Source: Trebonia kvetii (GTDB taxonomy: Bacteria > Actinomycetota > Actinomycetes > Streptosporangiales > Streptosporangiaceae). From it: a stretch of 64,000 nucleotides of DNA. This document shows, piece by piece, positions 33,757 through 41,435 of the stretch. The notes under the pieces are model-generated. The model ran no database searches. It saw only the letters and a program-made list of their open reading frames with translations, and was not told the DNA's origin. Every line of letters begins with the position of its first letter. Within the stretch, counting starts at the first letter, position 1. The position numbers and the translations under genes are program-made. The stretch is from positions 208,261-272,260 of the forward strand of contig NZ_RPFW01000010.1 in assembly GCF_007827045.1 (NCBI RefSeq), given 5' to 3'.

Positions 33757-33930
33757 GCCGTCTCCGGGGCTTCGAGTGAAACCAGCGCGCATGGGCCTTC
33801 GGCCACGCGCCGGGGGGCTTGACGCTCTACCTGGGGCTTAACAATGATCCTTGGTGGGGCTGGGGCGGGCAGGGTCTCTCTTTTTAAGGGGTGACGCGGG
33901 GTCGGCGGGTCTTCTCGGTAGGGTTTGGGC

Positions 33931-34410
33931 GTGGAGAAGATGCCGCGGGTGGGGCTTGGGGTGGATGTGCACCCCTTTGCTGAGGGGCGGACGCTGTTTC
34001 TTGCCGGGCTTGAGTGGCCGGGGGAGACGGGGCTCGCTGGGCATTCTGACGGGGATGCCGCCGCGCATGCCGCCTGCGATGCGCTGTTGTCCGCGGCGGG
34101 GCTCGGGGATCTCGGTGCCAACTTCGGCACGTCGCGGCCCGAGTGGGCGGGTGCGCCAGGGGTCGCGCTGCTCAGGGAGACCGCCCGGCTGGTGGCCGAG
34201 GCGGGTTACGTCATCGGGAATGTGGCGGTGTACGTGATCGGGAACCGGCCGAAGATCGGGTCGCGCAGAGCCGAGGCCGTTTCCGTGCTCAGTGCGGCAC
34301 TGTCGGGGGCCTCGGTATCCCTGTCCGCCACCACGACCGACGGTCTCGGACTTACCGGACGCGGTGAGGGCATCGCCGCGATGGCGACCGCCCTGGTGCT
34401 CCCGGCCTAG
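33931..34410 (+). CDS. ispF: 2-C-methyl-D-erythritol 2,4-cyclodiphosphate synthase IspF
   Basis: IspF catalyses the fifth step of the MEP isoprenoid pathway. The signatures GLGVDVHPF (metal ligands Asp and His), LAGHSDGDAAAHAACDALLSAAGLGDLG and TTTDGLGLTGRGEGIAAMA are complete. The product is about 159 aa. Possible starts are TTG 33925, GTG 33931 and ATG 33940; GTG was chosen because GGTAGGG lies just upstream. ispD, which normally lies between carD and ispF, is missing. Confidence 0.95.
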   Translation: MEKMPRVGLGVDVHPFAEGRTLFLAGLEWPGETGLAGHSDGDAAAHAACDALLSAAGLGDLGANFGTSRPEWAGAPGVALLRETARLVAEAGYVIGNVAVYVIGNRPKIGSRRAEAVSVLSAALSGASVSLSATTTDGLGLTGRGEGIAAMATALVLPA

Positions 34411-34424
34411 AGTTCGCCCGGCGG

Positions 34425-35822
34425 CTATTCCTCGTCGTCTGCGGGCGGGGCGGGCATCGAGCGGACCCGGTTGAGCCGGGGAACCGGGGCCGTCGCGAAT
34501 GGCGGTGCGTCGTCATCGAGCTCCGGAGGCTGCCTGCGGCCCGGAGGCTGGTCGCTCACGGAGTCGTCGGCGTCACCCTTGTCTGCACCCTTGTCGCCGT
34601 TGTGACCGTTGCCGTCGGCGTCCGCTTGCTCCTCGTGCGCCGGGTAGACCTGGCCCGCGTAGGGACCACCAGCCTCCTCGGAGTCCCAGTAGTCGGGTCG
34701 CCCGGTCCGCGGCGCCGCGCCGCCCGCGTACCTGATCCCCGCCGGCGTCCTGGCCGGCACGGGTAGGGGCACGGTCGGTGGCTCAGCCGTCGCGGACGAC
34801 GCCGCCATTTCGGCCGCTGCGGTCTCTGCGGCGTCTGGCGCCTCAGCTGACCCGGCTTCCGGGTGCGTCGGCTCCGCCGCGGGTGCCTCCTGGACAGGCG
34901 CCGCCTCCTGAACAGGCGTCGGCTCCGCCGCGGGTGCCTCCTGGACAGGCGCCGCCTCCTGAACAGGCGCCGCCTCCGGCACGGGCGGGGCCTCCGGCAC
35001 GGGCGGGGCTCCCGCCGCAGCCGGCGTGAGCACCGTCGGCGGTTCCGCCTCCCCGGCGTCGGCGACCACCGGCTCCTCCCGGGTTGGCGCGGTGTCAGGC
35101 GCGATGTCGGGCACGCTGTCCGTCTCCGGAGCCGGCATCGGGATGGCGGCCTCGGCGACCGGCGGCGGTGGCGTGAAGGCGGCGGGCAGGGCAATCGGCG
35201 GCGCGGGCGGCCGGAGCTGCCCGCTGGCGGCGAGCGCGGGGATCTCCACGGTGGACGCCTCGGCCGCGGACAGGGGCAGCGACAGTCCGGGGATATCGAG
35301 CGTGCCAGGAACAGACTCCAGGCCGCCGCGACGGGACTGGCGGTCAGCGGGACCGGCCGCCTGCTGCGGCTGCGACCTGGACTGCCGCAGCATGGTGAGC
35401 AGCAGGCTGAAGGCGAGCAGTACCGCCGCCACGGGGGCCGCCGCGACGATCCCCTCGGTCGGCCGTGGCCGAAGCGCGTAGTTCATGGCATGCAGCACGT
35501 CGGTGACGGCGATCGCGGCTAGCAGGACGACGATCACCAGCCACGCCCACAGGCGGGCCAACCAGCGTCCGTCGCGCAGCGTGACCGCCGCCACGCAGGC
35601 GATGACGAGCACGGCGTCGAACAGCCCTGGGTAATACCGGGCGAGCTGCGTAGATACGCCGCCGAGCAGCGCGATCGCGTGCACGCCCGAATACGAGAAG
35701 ACGAAGGTCGCCGCGGCCACGGCGACCACCACGAGCGCGACAAGCAGGTTCACCAGGAGGCGAGTCCAGTTGCGGCGGGGTGGTGCCGGTGCGGATTCCG
35801 GCGCCGGAAGGGGGCTGTTCAT
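34425..35822 (-). CDS. DUF2637-like membrane protein with long Pro/Ala/Glu-rich repeat tail
   Basis: A 465-aa protein with four predicted membrane helices in the first 145 residues (LLVNLLVALVVVAVAAATFVFSY, IALLGG, LFDAVLVIACVAAVTL, LWAWLVIVVLLAAIAVTDVL, VAAVLLAFSLLLTML). This resembles DUF2637 proteins found near DNA-transfer and Spd-type genes of actinomycetes. The remaining 320 residues are low-complexity, rich in Pro, Ala and Glu, with a duplicated 17-residue unit PVQEAAPVQEAPAAEPT. The tail probably extends into the cytosol. No function can be assigned. Convergent with ispF, divergent from rlmB. Confidence 0.7.
   Translation of the reverse strand: MNSPLPAPESAPAPPRRNWTRLLVNLLVALVVVAVAAATFVFSYSGVHAIALLGGVSTQLARYYPGLFDAVLVIACVAAVTLRDGRWLARLWAWLVIVVLLAAIAVTDVLHAMNYALRPRPTEGIVAAAPVAAVLLAFSLLLTMLRQSRSQPQQAAGPADRQSRRGGLESVPGTLDIPGLSLPLSAAEASTVEIPALAASGQLRPPAPPIALPAAFTPPPPVAEAAIPMPAPETDSVPDIAPDTAPTREEPVVADAGEAEPPTVLTPAAAGAPPVPEAPPVPEAAPVQEAAPVQEAPAAEPTPVQEAAPVQEAPAAEPTHPEAGSAEAPDAAETAAAEMAASSATAEPPTVPLPVPARTPAGIRYAGGAAPRTGRPDYWDSEEAGGPYAGQVYPAHEEQADADGNGHNGDKGADKGDADDSVSDQPPGRRQPPELDDDAPPFATAPVPRLNRVRSMPAPPADDEE
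34870..34971. repeat. Two tandem copies of a 51-bp coding repeat
   Basis: Copies at 34870-34920 and 34921-34971 differ at only one or two bases and encode a 17-residue unit of the DUF2637-like protein. An 18-base GCCTCCGGCACGGGCGGG unit is also duplicated just after (about 34975-35010). Tandem, in-frame, nearly identical copies suggest recent expansion. Confidence 0.9.
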
Positions 35823-36206
35823 CGGGACGTCATTCCGTTTGCCAGGAGGGACCCTGCCGGGGGCCTTCGCGATTAATTTCCCTGTTACGCGATGACCACG
35901 CTATCGGTGTTCGTAATAGATTGGAACGATTTCCCGCGTTGGCGTGGTGTGTCGGAGCGGACCATTCCGTCCAGATGTCGCATGCTTCGCCTGATCAAGG
36001 AAGATCAAAAAGGCTTCGACGTGCACCGGATCGTCGCGCCGCACGCGACAGTGCGCCGCGGCAACTACCCTTTAAGGCGCGGGGAGCAGCGGACCAGGCG
36101 CGATGAACGCGCAGGACACCATGCCACCGGTGGGGACGACCCCCCGGACCCCCGGAGGCGAGCTGCGCTCGCGAGGAGTGAACGTGATCAAGCGGCGGAG
36201 CAGGCG

Positions 36207-37403
36207 ATGAGCGGGCAGAAAAAGGGCGGGCAGGACGGCAGGGCGGCGGGCGGTGGCGGCTTCTCAAAGCGAGGCAAGCCGCGCCCGGGCACCGGCGGCT
36301 TCCGCCGCGACAAGCTCGAGGGCAAGGGCCCCACGCCCCCCGCTCACATGCGCCCGGGCCATCCCGCGCAGAGGGCGGCGTCCAGGTCGGCGGCCGCCGC
36401 GAGTGGCCGGCCGGGCCAGCGAGGAACGGGGCGGGGCGGGGAAACACGCAACCGTTCGGAATCGTCTTATGAGAGCCAGGGACCGCGAGGCAGCGGCGAG
36501 GGGCCGGAGATGGTCGCGGGACGCAACTCCGTCGTGGAGTCGCTGCGGGCGGGGATCCCGGCCATGGTCCTGTACGTCGCGGGCCGGGCGCAGGAGGACG
36601 ACCGGGTCGCGGAGTCCGTGCAACTGGCGTCGGACGCGGGCATCGCGGTGCTCGAGGCGGGCGTGCCCGAGCTCGACCGGATGACGGGCGGCGCGATCCA
36701 CCAGGGTGTCGCATTGCGGGTGCGCCCGTACGAGTACGCGCACCCGGAGGAATTCACCGAACGGCTTGGGGCGACTCCGCCACTGATCGTTGCCCTGGAC
36801 GGCGTGACCGACCCGCGGAACCTCGGTGCCATCGTGCGCTCGGCTGCCGCGTTCGGCGCGACGGGCATCGTCGTGCCAACGCGCAGGTCGGCAGGGGTGA
36901 CCGCCGGGGCGTGGAAGGCGTCGGCCGGTGCGCTGTCCCGGCTGCCCGTCGCGCAGGCGGTCAACCTGACCCGGGCTATTGAGGCCTACAAGAAGGCCGG
37001 CTTCTTCGTGGCGGGTCTGGACGCCGAGGGCACGACCGACGTGCACGACATGTCGATCGCGGACGGCCCGATGGTGCTCGTCATCGGTTCCGAGGGCCGC
37101 GGGCTGTCCCGGGTGGTCGCCGGGGCCTGCGACATGCTCGTGTCCATCCCGATGGTGTCGGGCAACGAGTCGCTCAACGCAGGCATCGCGGCGTCGATCG
37201 CCCTCTATGAGATCGCCGGTGCGCGCGCCGGCCGGTTATACGCGTCCTTCTCCGGGGGGTTGGGGGGGCGTCCCTCCGGGGATTATGGCGCCGACTTGGC
37301 GATGACCTTCAAGGCCGCCGAGGTGCGCTTCTTTTCCGCGTCCGTGATGCCGCTTGTCAGCGCTAGGTCGACACGTTCGACGACGCGCGCGGCCTGCAGA
37401 TAG
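36207..37403 (+). CDS. rlmB: 23S rRNA (guanosine-2'-O)-methyltransferase RlmB/TrmH family
   Basis: A SPOUT methyltransferase. Residues 1-100 are a basic Gly/Arg/Lys-rich disordered extension. A SpoU substrate-binding domain (MVAGRNSVVESLRAG) follows, then the trefoil-knot catalytic domain with ALDGVTDPRNLGAIVRSAAAFG, VLVIGSEGRGLSR and SIPMVSGNESLNAGIAASIALYEI. Homology stops at about residue 345. The last 55 codons run through a G/C-run repeat fragment (37250-37283) and antisense to the marR gene by 121 bases, so the natural stop appears lost. The start is ATG 36207; a related G/C-run fragment lies upstream (36130-36156). Confidence 0.88.
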   Translation: MSGQKKGGQDGRAAGGGGFSKRGKPRPGTGGFRRDKLEGKGPTPPAHMRPGHPAQRAASRSAAAASGRPGQRGTGRGGETRNRSESSYESQGPRGSGEGPEMVAGRNSVVESLRAGIPAMVLYVAGRAQEDDRVAESVQLASDAGIAVLEAGVPELDRMTGGAIHQGVALRVRPYEYAHPEEFTERLGATPPLIVALDGVTDPRNLGAIVRSAAAFGATGIVVPTRRSAGVTAGAWKASAGALSRLPVAQAVNLTRAIEAYKKAGFFVAGLDAEGTTDVHDMSIADGPMVLVIGSEGRGLSRVVAGACDMLVSIPMVSGNESLNAGIAASIALYEIAGARAGRLYASFSGGLGGRPSGDYGADLAMTFKAAEVRFFSASVMPLVSARSTRSTTRAACR

Positions 37404-37759
37404 CCGTCGCGGCCCTTGTCGGTGATCTCGAGCAGGATGGACCGGCCGCGGCCGCGCGCCTGACTCTCGGTGACCCAGCCGATCTTGCGCAGGTGCCCGA
37501 TCGCGAGTGCGGCGCCCTGCGGCGTTAGCCCGATAACGCGCGACAGGTCGGCGACCGTGCGCGGGCCGCGCTCCATGAGCTCGGCGGCCAGTCCGACCTG
37601 CGCCATCGTGACATCCAGCTCGGCGAGCCCGTCGTCGAACGCGCGCCGGAACACCAGGTGGGCACGCCAGACCAGGTAGCCGACGCTGTCGCCTGGCCAG
37701 GCGTGCGCCGGTGCCTGCGGCGCGCTCGCCAGGGCCTCCCTGGCCTGTCGGTCGGCCAT
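37283..37759 (-). CDS. MarR-family transcriptional regulator
   Basis: A 158-aa winged-helix regulator: FDDGLAELDVTMAQVGLAAELMERGPRTVADLSRVIGLTPQGAALAIGHLRKIGWV is the wHTH, and RGRSILLEITDKGRDGYLQAARVVERVDLAL is the wing plus dimer helix. The ATG at 37759 is preferred. It is divergent from the aminomethyltransferase-like O-demethylase gene at 37900, with TTG-rich half-sites between them, so it probably controls that gene in response to an aromatic methyl donor (inference). Confidence 0.88.
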   Translation of the reverse strand: MADRQAREALASAPQAPAHAWPGDSVGYLVWRAHLVFRRAFDDGLAELDVTMAQVGLAAELMERGPRTVADLSRVIGLTPQGAALAIGHLRKIGWVTESQARGRGRSILLEITDKGRDGYLQAARVVERVDLALTSGITDAEKKRTSAALKVIAKSAP

Positions 37760-37790
37760 GGGCAGGAGCGTATCACTGTGCGACCGAAAA

Positions 37791-37837
37791 CAATCACTTG
37801 TCAATTGCTTGTTAAGCGGTTGCCAAGCTCCTAGCAT
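37791..37837 (+). promoter_or_regulatory. Divergent promoter region with MarR half-sites
   Basis: TTGTTA (37809-37814) and TAGCAT (37832-37837), 17 bases apart, form a good promoter for the gene at 37900. ACAATCACTTGT (ACAA and TTGT arms) and TTGTCAATTG overlap or abut the -35, which is where a MarR repressor would bind. Confidence 0.45.
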
Positions 37838-37899
37838 GGGGGCACTGCCCGCCGGCACCGCCAGGCAGGCAGGAGAACACCGCCCATGAAGGAGAGAGC

Positions 37900-39294
37900 A
37901 TGCCCAGTCTTGAAGACGCGATCAATGCCGCGGGCGGTCCGCTCGCGCTGCTGCGCGGCGGCTCAGGCGGGTTCCCGCTGCCGATCAAGTCCGAGTTCAC
38001 CAACTGGCGGGACGAGCAGGAGAGCTGGCGGACCACCGCCGCCCTGATGGACCTGTCCCACCACATGAACGACCTGACCGTCCAGGGGCCTGACACCTAC
38101 CGGCTGTTCGCCGACCTCGGCGCGAACAGCTTCAAGGGCTTCGGCGCGATGAAGGCCAAGCAGTTCGTCGCGGTCAGCTACGACGGCTACATGATCGGCG
38201 ACGCCATCCTGTTCTGCCTGGAGGAAAACCATGTCCGGCTGGTCGGGCGGCCGCCGGCGCTGAACTGGGTGCAGTACCACGCGGAAAGCGGCTCCTACGA
38301 CGTGACCGTGCGGCTGGACCCGCGGACGGCGAACAACCCCAAGGGCCGTGAGATGTTCCGCCTGCAGTTGCAGGGGCCGTCCGCCGGTGAGATCTTCGAG
38401 AAGATCAACGGCGGGCCGATGCCGGAGATCCCGTTCTTCCACATGGGCAGGTTCAACGTCGGGTCGCACCAGGTGACGGCGCTGAACCACCGCATGTCCG
38501 GGTTTCCTGGCCTGGAGTTCTTCGGACCGTACGCGGAGTTCGAGAGCGTGCGGGACACGATCCTCGAGGCCGGTGCCGAGTACGGCCTGCGCCAGATCGG
38601 CGCCCGCGCCTACGCGTCGGTGGCGACCGAGTCCGGCTGGGTCGCCAACACCGTGCCCGCGATCTACACCGGGGCGAAGATGAAGGCCTACCGTGAGTGG
38701 CTGCCGCAGCGGGGCTTCGAGGCGAACCTGGCGCTGGCCGGCAGCTACGTGCCCGAGCGGGTGGAGGACCTGTACGTCACGCCGTGGGATCTCGGTTACG
38801 GGAAGTCGGTCAAGTTCGACCACGACTTCATCGGCCGCGAGGCCCTTGAGCGCATGGCGCCGCAACCGCACCGGCAGAAGGTGTGGCTGCTATGGAATCG
38901 CGACGACGTCGCGAAGATCTTCGCCAGCCTGTACGAGCAGGGTGACAAGCGGTTCAAGTACATCGAGATGCCCGCCGCGTTCTACGGCGGCGCGCATGCC
39001 GACCGGGTGGACAAGGACGGCCGGCTCATCGGCGTTTCGCCCCTCGCCATTTACTCCTCCAACGTGCGCGGCTGGATCTCCCTGGCCATGATCGACGAGG
39101 CCGACGTCTCGTACGGCGACGAGGTCGAGCTGACCTGGGGCGAGCCGGACGGCGGTTCAGGCAACCGCTGGTGGAACGGCACACGCAGACCACCATCCGC
39201 GCGACGGTCGCGAAGCGGCCGTTCCCCGTCGACTGAGGTTGCCGCGTGGCTGGCCGGCCCGCCGTGGCGCGTCAGCGGCGGGCCGGCCGAGTAA
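37900..39294 (+). CDS. Aminomethyltransferase-like (LigM/DesA-type) O-demethylase, C-terminal frameshift
   Basis: A GcvT-fold protein similar to tetrahydrofolate-dependent vanillate/syringate O-demethylases (KSEFTNWRDEQESWRTTAALMDLSHHMNDL; GPSAGEIFEKINGG; GAKMKAYREWLP; YVTPWDLGYGKSVKFDHDFIGREAL). It would move a methyl group from a methoxy-aromatic to tetrahydrofolate. At about 39163-39168 the frame shifts: as written the protein continues in Arg/Ser/Pro-rich sequence to 39294. One extra C would give PLVERHTQTTIRATVAKRPF and a stop at 39234-39236, which looks like the family's end. So a one-base deletion, real or a sequencing error, has replaced about 20 residues. Confidence 0.8.
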   Translation: MPSLEDAINAAGGPLALLRGGSGGFPLPIKSEFTNWRDEQESWRTTAALMDLSHHMNDLTVQGPDTYRLFADLGANSFKGFGAMKAKQFVAVSYDGYMIGDAILFCLEENHVRLVGRPPALNWVQYHAESGSYDVTVRLDPRTANNPKGREMFRLQLQGPSAGEIFEKINGGPMPEIPFFHMGRFNVGSHQVTALNHRMSGFPGLEFFGPYAEFESVRDTILEAGAEYGLRQIGARAYASVATESGWVANTVPAIYTGAKMKAYREWLPQRGFEANLALAGSYVPERVEDLYVTPWDLGYGKSVKFDHDFIGREALERMAPQPHRQKVWLLWNRDDVAKIFASLYEQGDKRFKYIEMPAAFYGGAHADRVDKDGRLIGVSPLAIYSSNVRGWISLAMIDEADVSYGDEVELTWGEPDGGSGNRWWNGTRRPPSARRSRSGRSPSTEVAAWLAGPPWRVSGGPAE

Positions 39295-39373
39295 GCCGAA
39301 CCCGTTCTGGGTGAATTCCTAGGGCGGCGAAAACCCTTCGCCAACACCGGACGGTGCGGTCTACGGTGGGCGC

Positions 39374-40021
39374 ATGCGGGTGCTCTCGGTGAATGTCGGC
39401 AGGCCGCGGCCGAATCCGTGGAAGCCGGTCGCTACCACCGGCATTGACAAGCAGCCCGTCAGCGGACCGGTGATGGTGACGGAACCTGGCCCCAAGGGAA
39501 CGGGCGCCGTCGGGCTCGCGGGTGACCGGGTGTACGACGTGAAGCACCACGGCGGCACCGACCAGGCTGTCTACGCGTACGCCAGGGAGGACCTCGACAC
39601 GTGGGCGGCCTCGCTCGGCAGTTCGCTGCCGAACGGGATGTTCGGCGAGAACCTCACCACGGCGGGACTTGACGTCAATGGCGCGCTGATCGGCGAACGC
39701 TGGCGGATCGGCGCCTCCGTTGTCCTTGAGGTCAGCTGTCCCCGGATTCCCTGCGGTACCTTCCAGGGGTGGCTGGCAAGGTCGGACTGGATCAAGCGGT
39801 TCACGCAGGCCGCCGTGCCAGGGGCATATCTCCGGGTCGTCTCGCCCGGGCTGATCTCCGGCGGAGATCCGGTGGCGATCGAGCACCGGCCGGCGCACGA
39901 CGTCACCGTCGCGCTCACCTTCCGTGCGCTGACTACCTCGCCGGCCCTGCTTCCCCGACTCCTCGCGGCCGACGCGATGCCGGCCGGAATCAGGGAACTG
40001 GCGCTCAAGCGCGTCGGCTAG
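39374..40021 (+). CDS. MOSC domain protein (YiiM-like)
   Basis: A 215-aa MOSC protein with the typical start MRVLSVNVGRPRPNPW, VMVTEPGPKGTGAVGLAGDRVYDVKHHGGTDQAVYAY and FGENLTTAGLDV. The molybdenum-cofactor-sulfurase-like conserved Cys is present in EVSCPRIPCGTFQGWL. YiiM-type proteins use the molybdenum cofactor to reduce N-hydroxylated substrates, but the partner is not known here. ATG 39374. It is followed by a small ATACCC/GGGTAT hairpin (40061-40079). Confidence 0.88.
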   Translation: MRVLSVNVGRPRPNPWKPVATTGIDKQPVSGPVMVTEPGPKGTGAVGLAGDRVYDVKHHGGTDQAVYAYAREDLDTWAASLGSSLPNGMFGENLTTAGLDVNGALIGERWRIGASVVLEVSCPRIPCGTFQGWLARSDWIKRFTQAAVPGAYLRVVSPGLISGGDPVAIEHRPAHDVTVALTFRALTTSPALLPRLLAADAMPAGIRELALKRVG

Positions 40022-40180
40022 GCGTTTTCCGACGCGTGCCCGAGATCCGAAAGAACATATACCCGAGTTCGGGGTATTTGATCATCCTCTTTGGACCGAT
40101 TTGTCCAACCCAAAGTCAGTATATGTTGTCGGCCGGGCCTGGCCACGGGGCACGCCGAGGTGGCGGGATACCCTTGTTTC

Positions 40181-40603
40181 GTGGCATCAGAAACCCTTTC
40201 CATTGACATCTCAGCCACCCAGGAACGCGTGTGGCAGGTTATCGCTGATGTGGAATCCTGGCCGCAATGGACCAAGTCCATGACGACGGTGAAGCGGCTT
40301 GATAACGGCCCGCTGCGCTTCGGAAGCCGGGCCAGGATCAAGCAGCCCGGCCTGCCGAACCTGGTCTGGCAGGTCACCGACCTCACTGCGGGCGCCGAGT
40401 TCACCTGGGTCGCGCACACCCCTGGCGTTGAAACCGTGGCCAGCCATCGCCTTGAGCAGACGCCGGCCGGGGTGCGGCTCACGCTCACCGTGACCTGGAC
40501 CGGCGTCTTCGCCGGCGCGGTGGCCGCGATCGCCGGAAAGAAGACGCGCGGGTATCTCGCACTTGAGACAGCCGGCGCCAAGGGACGCGCGGAAGCGGTA
40601 TAA
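40181..40603 (+). CDS. SRPBCC-family protein (polyketide cyclase/START-like)
   Basis: A 140-aa helix-grip protein: ETLSIDISATQERVWQVIADVESWPQWTKSMTTVKRL, followed by beta strands GSRARIKQPGLPNLVWQVTDL and a C-terminal helix. The family binds hydrophobic ligands; the ligand is unknown. I chose GTG 40181, where homology begins. The opposite strand carries an open frame continuing from the Nudix gene, so the two genes overlap on opposite strands. Confidence 0.8.
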   Translation: MASETLSIDISATQERVWQVIADVESWPQWTKSMTTVKRLDNGPLRFGSRARIKQPGLPNLVWQVTDLTAGAEFTWVAHTPGVETVASHRLEQTPAGVRLTLTVTWTGVFAGAVAAIAGKKTRGYLALETAGAKGRAEAV

Positions 40604-41191
40604 CGCCGGTATTCCGCCGATCGCGCATTTCAGCTTGCCCGCGAAACGGCGCATCTCCGGGTCGTAGGTGCTGGCCGGCCAGTCACACTGCTCGTCAAAC
40701 CCGAACCAGCGGGCCCCCTTGAACTCCCTGGGGTCAGGAAATAGCGGCGCATCGCGTTCGGCGCGCAAGACGAACCACAAGTCCACGTCGAGGTGGCTGC
40801 TAGCGTTGTTGGTCGGCGTGACCGTGAGGAAGAACGGATTTCCGCCGCCGAATGCGGGATGGAATTGCGCCGCAATGCCGAGTTCCTCACGCGTCTCGCG
40901 GACCACGGCCTGGTGCGGGTCCTCTCCCTCTTCGACATGACCGCCGGGCGGCAGCCACAGGCCTGACTTGCGGTGATCTCCGAGGAGCAGGCAGCCGTTG
41001 GCCGTGTCGACGGGGATGAAGTAGACAACAAGATGCTTCGGCGGCGTGGCGGGCGACGCAGTCCTGAAAAGTGGCTTCCCCGAAGCCACCCAGGCGAGAA
41101 TGTCGGCCTGGTCGGCCGCTTCACGCTCGTCGCAAGGGTGGACCGCCGCCACGAGTTCCGAGACAAGCGCACGAACGTCGTCCCCAGGCAC
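40211..41191 (-). CDS. Nudix hydrolase with abnormal C-terminal run-on
   Basis: The Nudix box GHVEEGEDPHQAVVRETREELGI fits G-x5-E-x7-REU-x-EE-x-G-U and lies at about residues 84-106, within a typical 190-residue Nudix protein (start GTG 41191). After YDPEMRRFAGKLK the homology ends (about 40628), but the frame stays open for another 130 codons antisense to the SRPBCC gene. A TGA lies in the next frame right at that point, so a small indel may have removed the normal stop. The substrate is unknown. Confidence 0.75.
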   Translation of the reverse strand: MPGDDVRALVSELVAAVHPCDEREAADQADILAWVASGKPLFRTASPATPPKHLVVYFIPVDTANGCLLLGDHRKSGLWLPPGGHVEEGEDPHQAVVRETREELGIAAQFHPAFGGGNPFFLTVTPTNNASSHLDVDLWFVLRAERDAPLFPDPREFKGARWFGFDEQCDWPASTYDPEMRRFAGKLKCAIGGIPALYRFRASLGAGCLKCEIPARLLSGDRGHRAGEDAGPGHGEREPHPGRRLLKAMAGHGFNARGVRDPGELGARSEVGDLPDQVRQAGLLDPGPASEAQRAVIKPLHRRHGLGPLRPGFHISDNLPHAFLGG

Positions 41192-41283
41192 CCCGCGAGT
41201 CTAACGCCGGGCAACCCGTCACCGGCATCGGCCGGGAAACGGTAACCTGGCAGGGATTCGGCGCCCGCGGGGCGCTGTGTCAC

Positions 41284-41359
41284 GCCGGTGTAGCTCAGTT
41301 GGCAGAGCATCCGCCTTGTAAGCGGACGGTCAGCGGTTCGAATCCGCTCACCGGCTCCA
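41284..41359 (+). tRNA. tRNA-Thr (anticodon TGT)
   Basis: A complete cloverleaf: acceptor GCCGGTG with CACCGGC, D arm TAGCTCAGTTGGCAGAGC, anticodon loop CTTGTAA (TGT, reads ACA), T arm GCGGTTCGAATCCGC, discriminator T and encoded CCA (41357-41359). It marks the boundary between conserved chromosome and the accessory island; the integrase starts 76 bases downstream. Confidence 0.97.
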
Positions 41360-41394
41360 GTTCAGAGGCCCTTTCGGGCGATTCGGGCTTCGCA

Positions 41395-41418
41395 CGGGGA
41401 GCCAAACGGGGAGCCAAA
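41395..41418. repeat. 12-bp direct tandem repeat before the integrase
   Basis: CGGGGAGCCAAA occurs twice without a gap at 41395-41406 and 41407-41418, between tRNA-Thr and the integrase start. Directly repeated short motifs at this place fit arm-type integrase binding sites. Confidence 0.6.
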
Positions 41419-41435
41419 GGGTTACGCTCCTTGTC

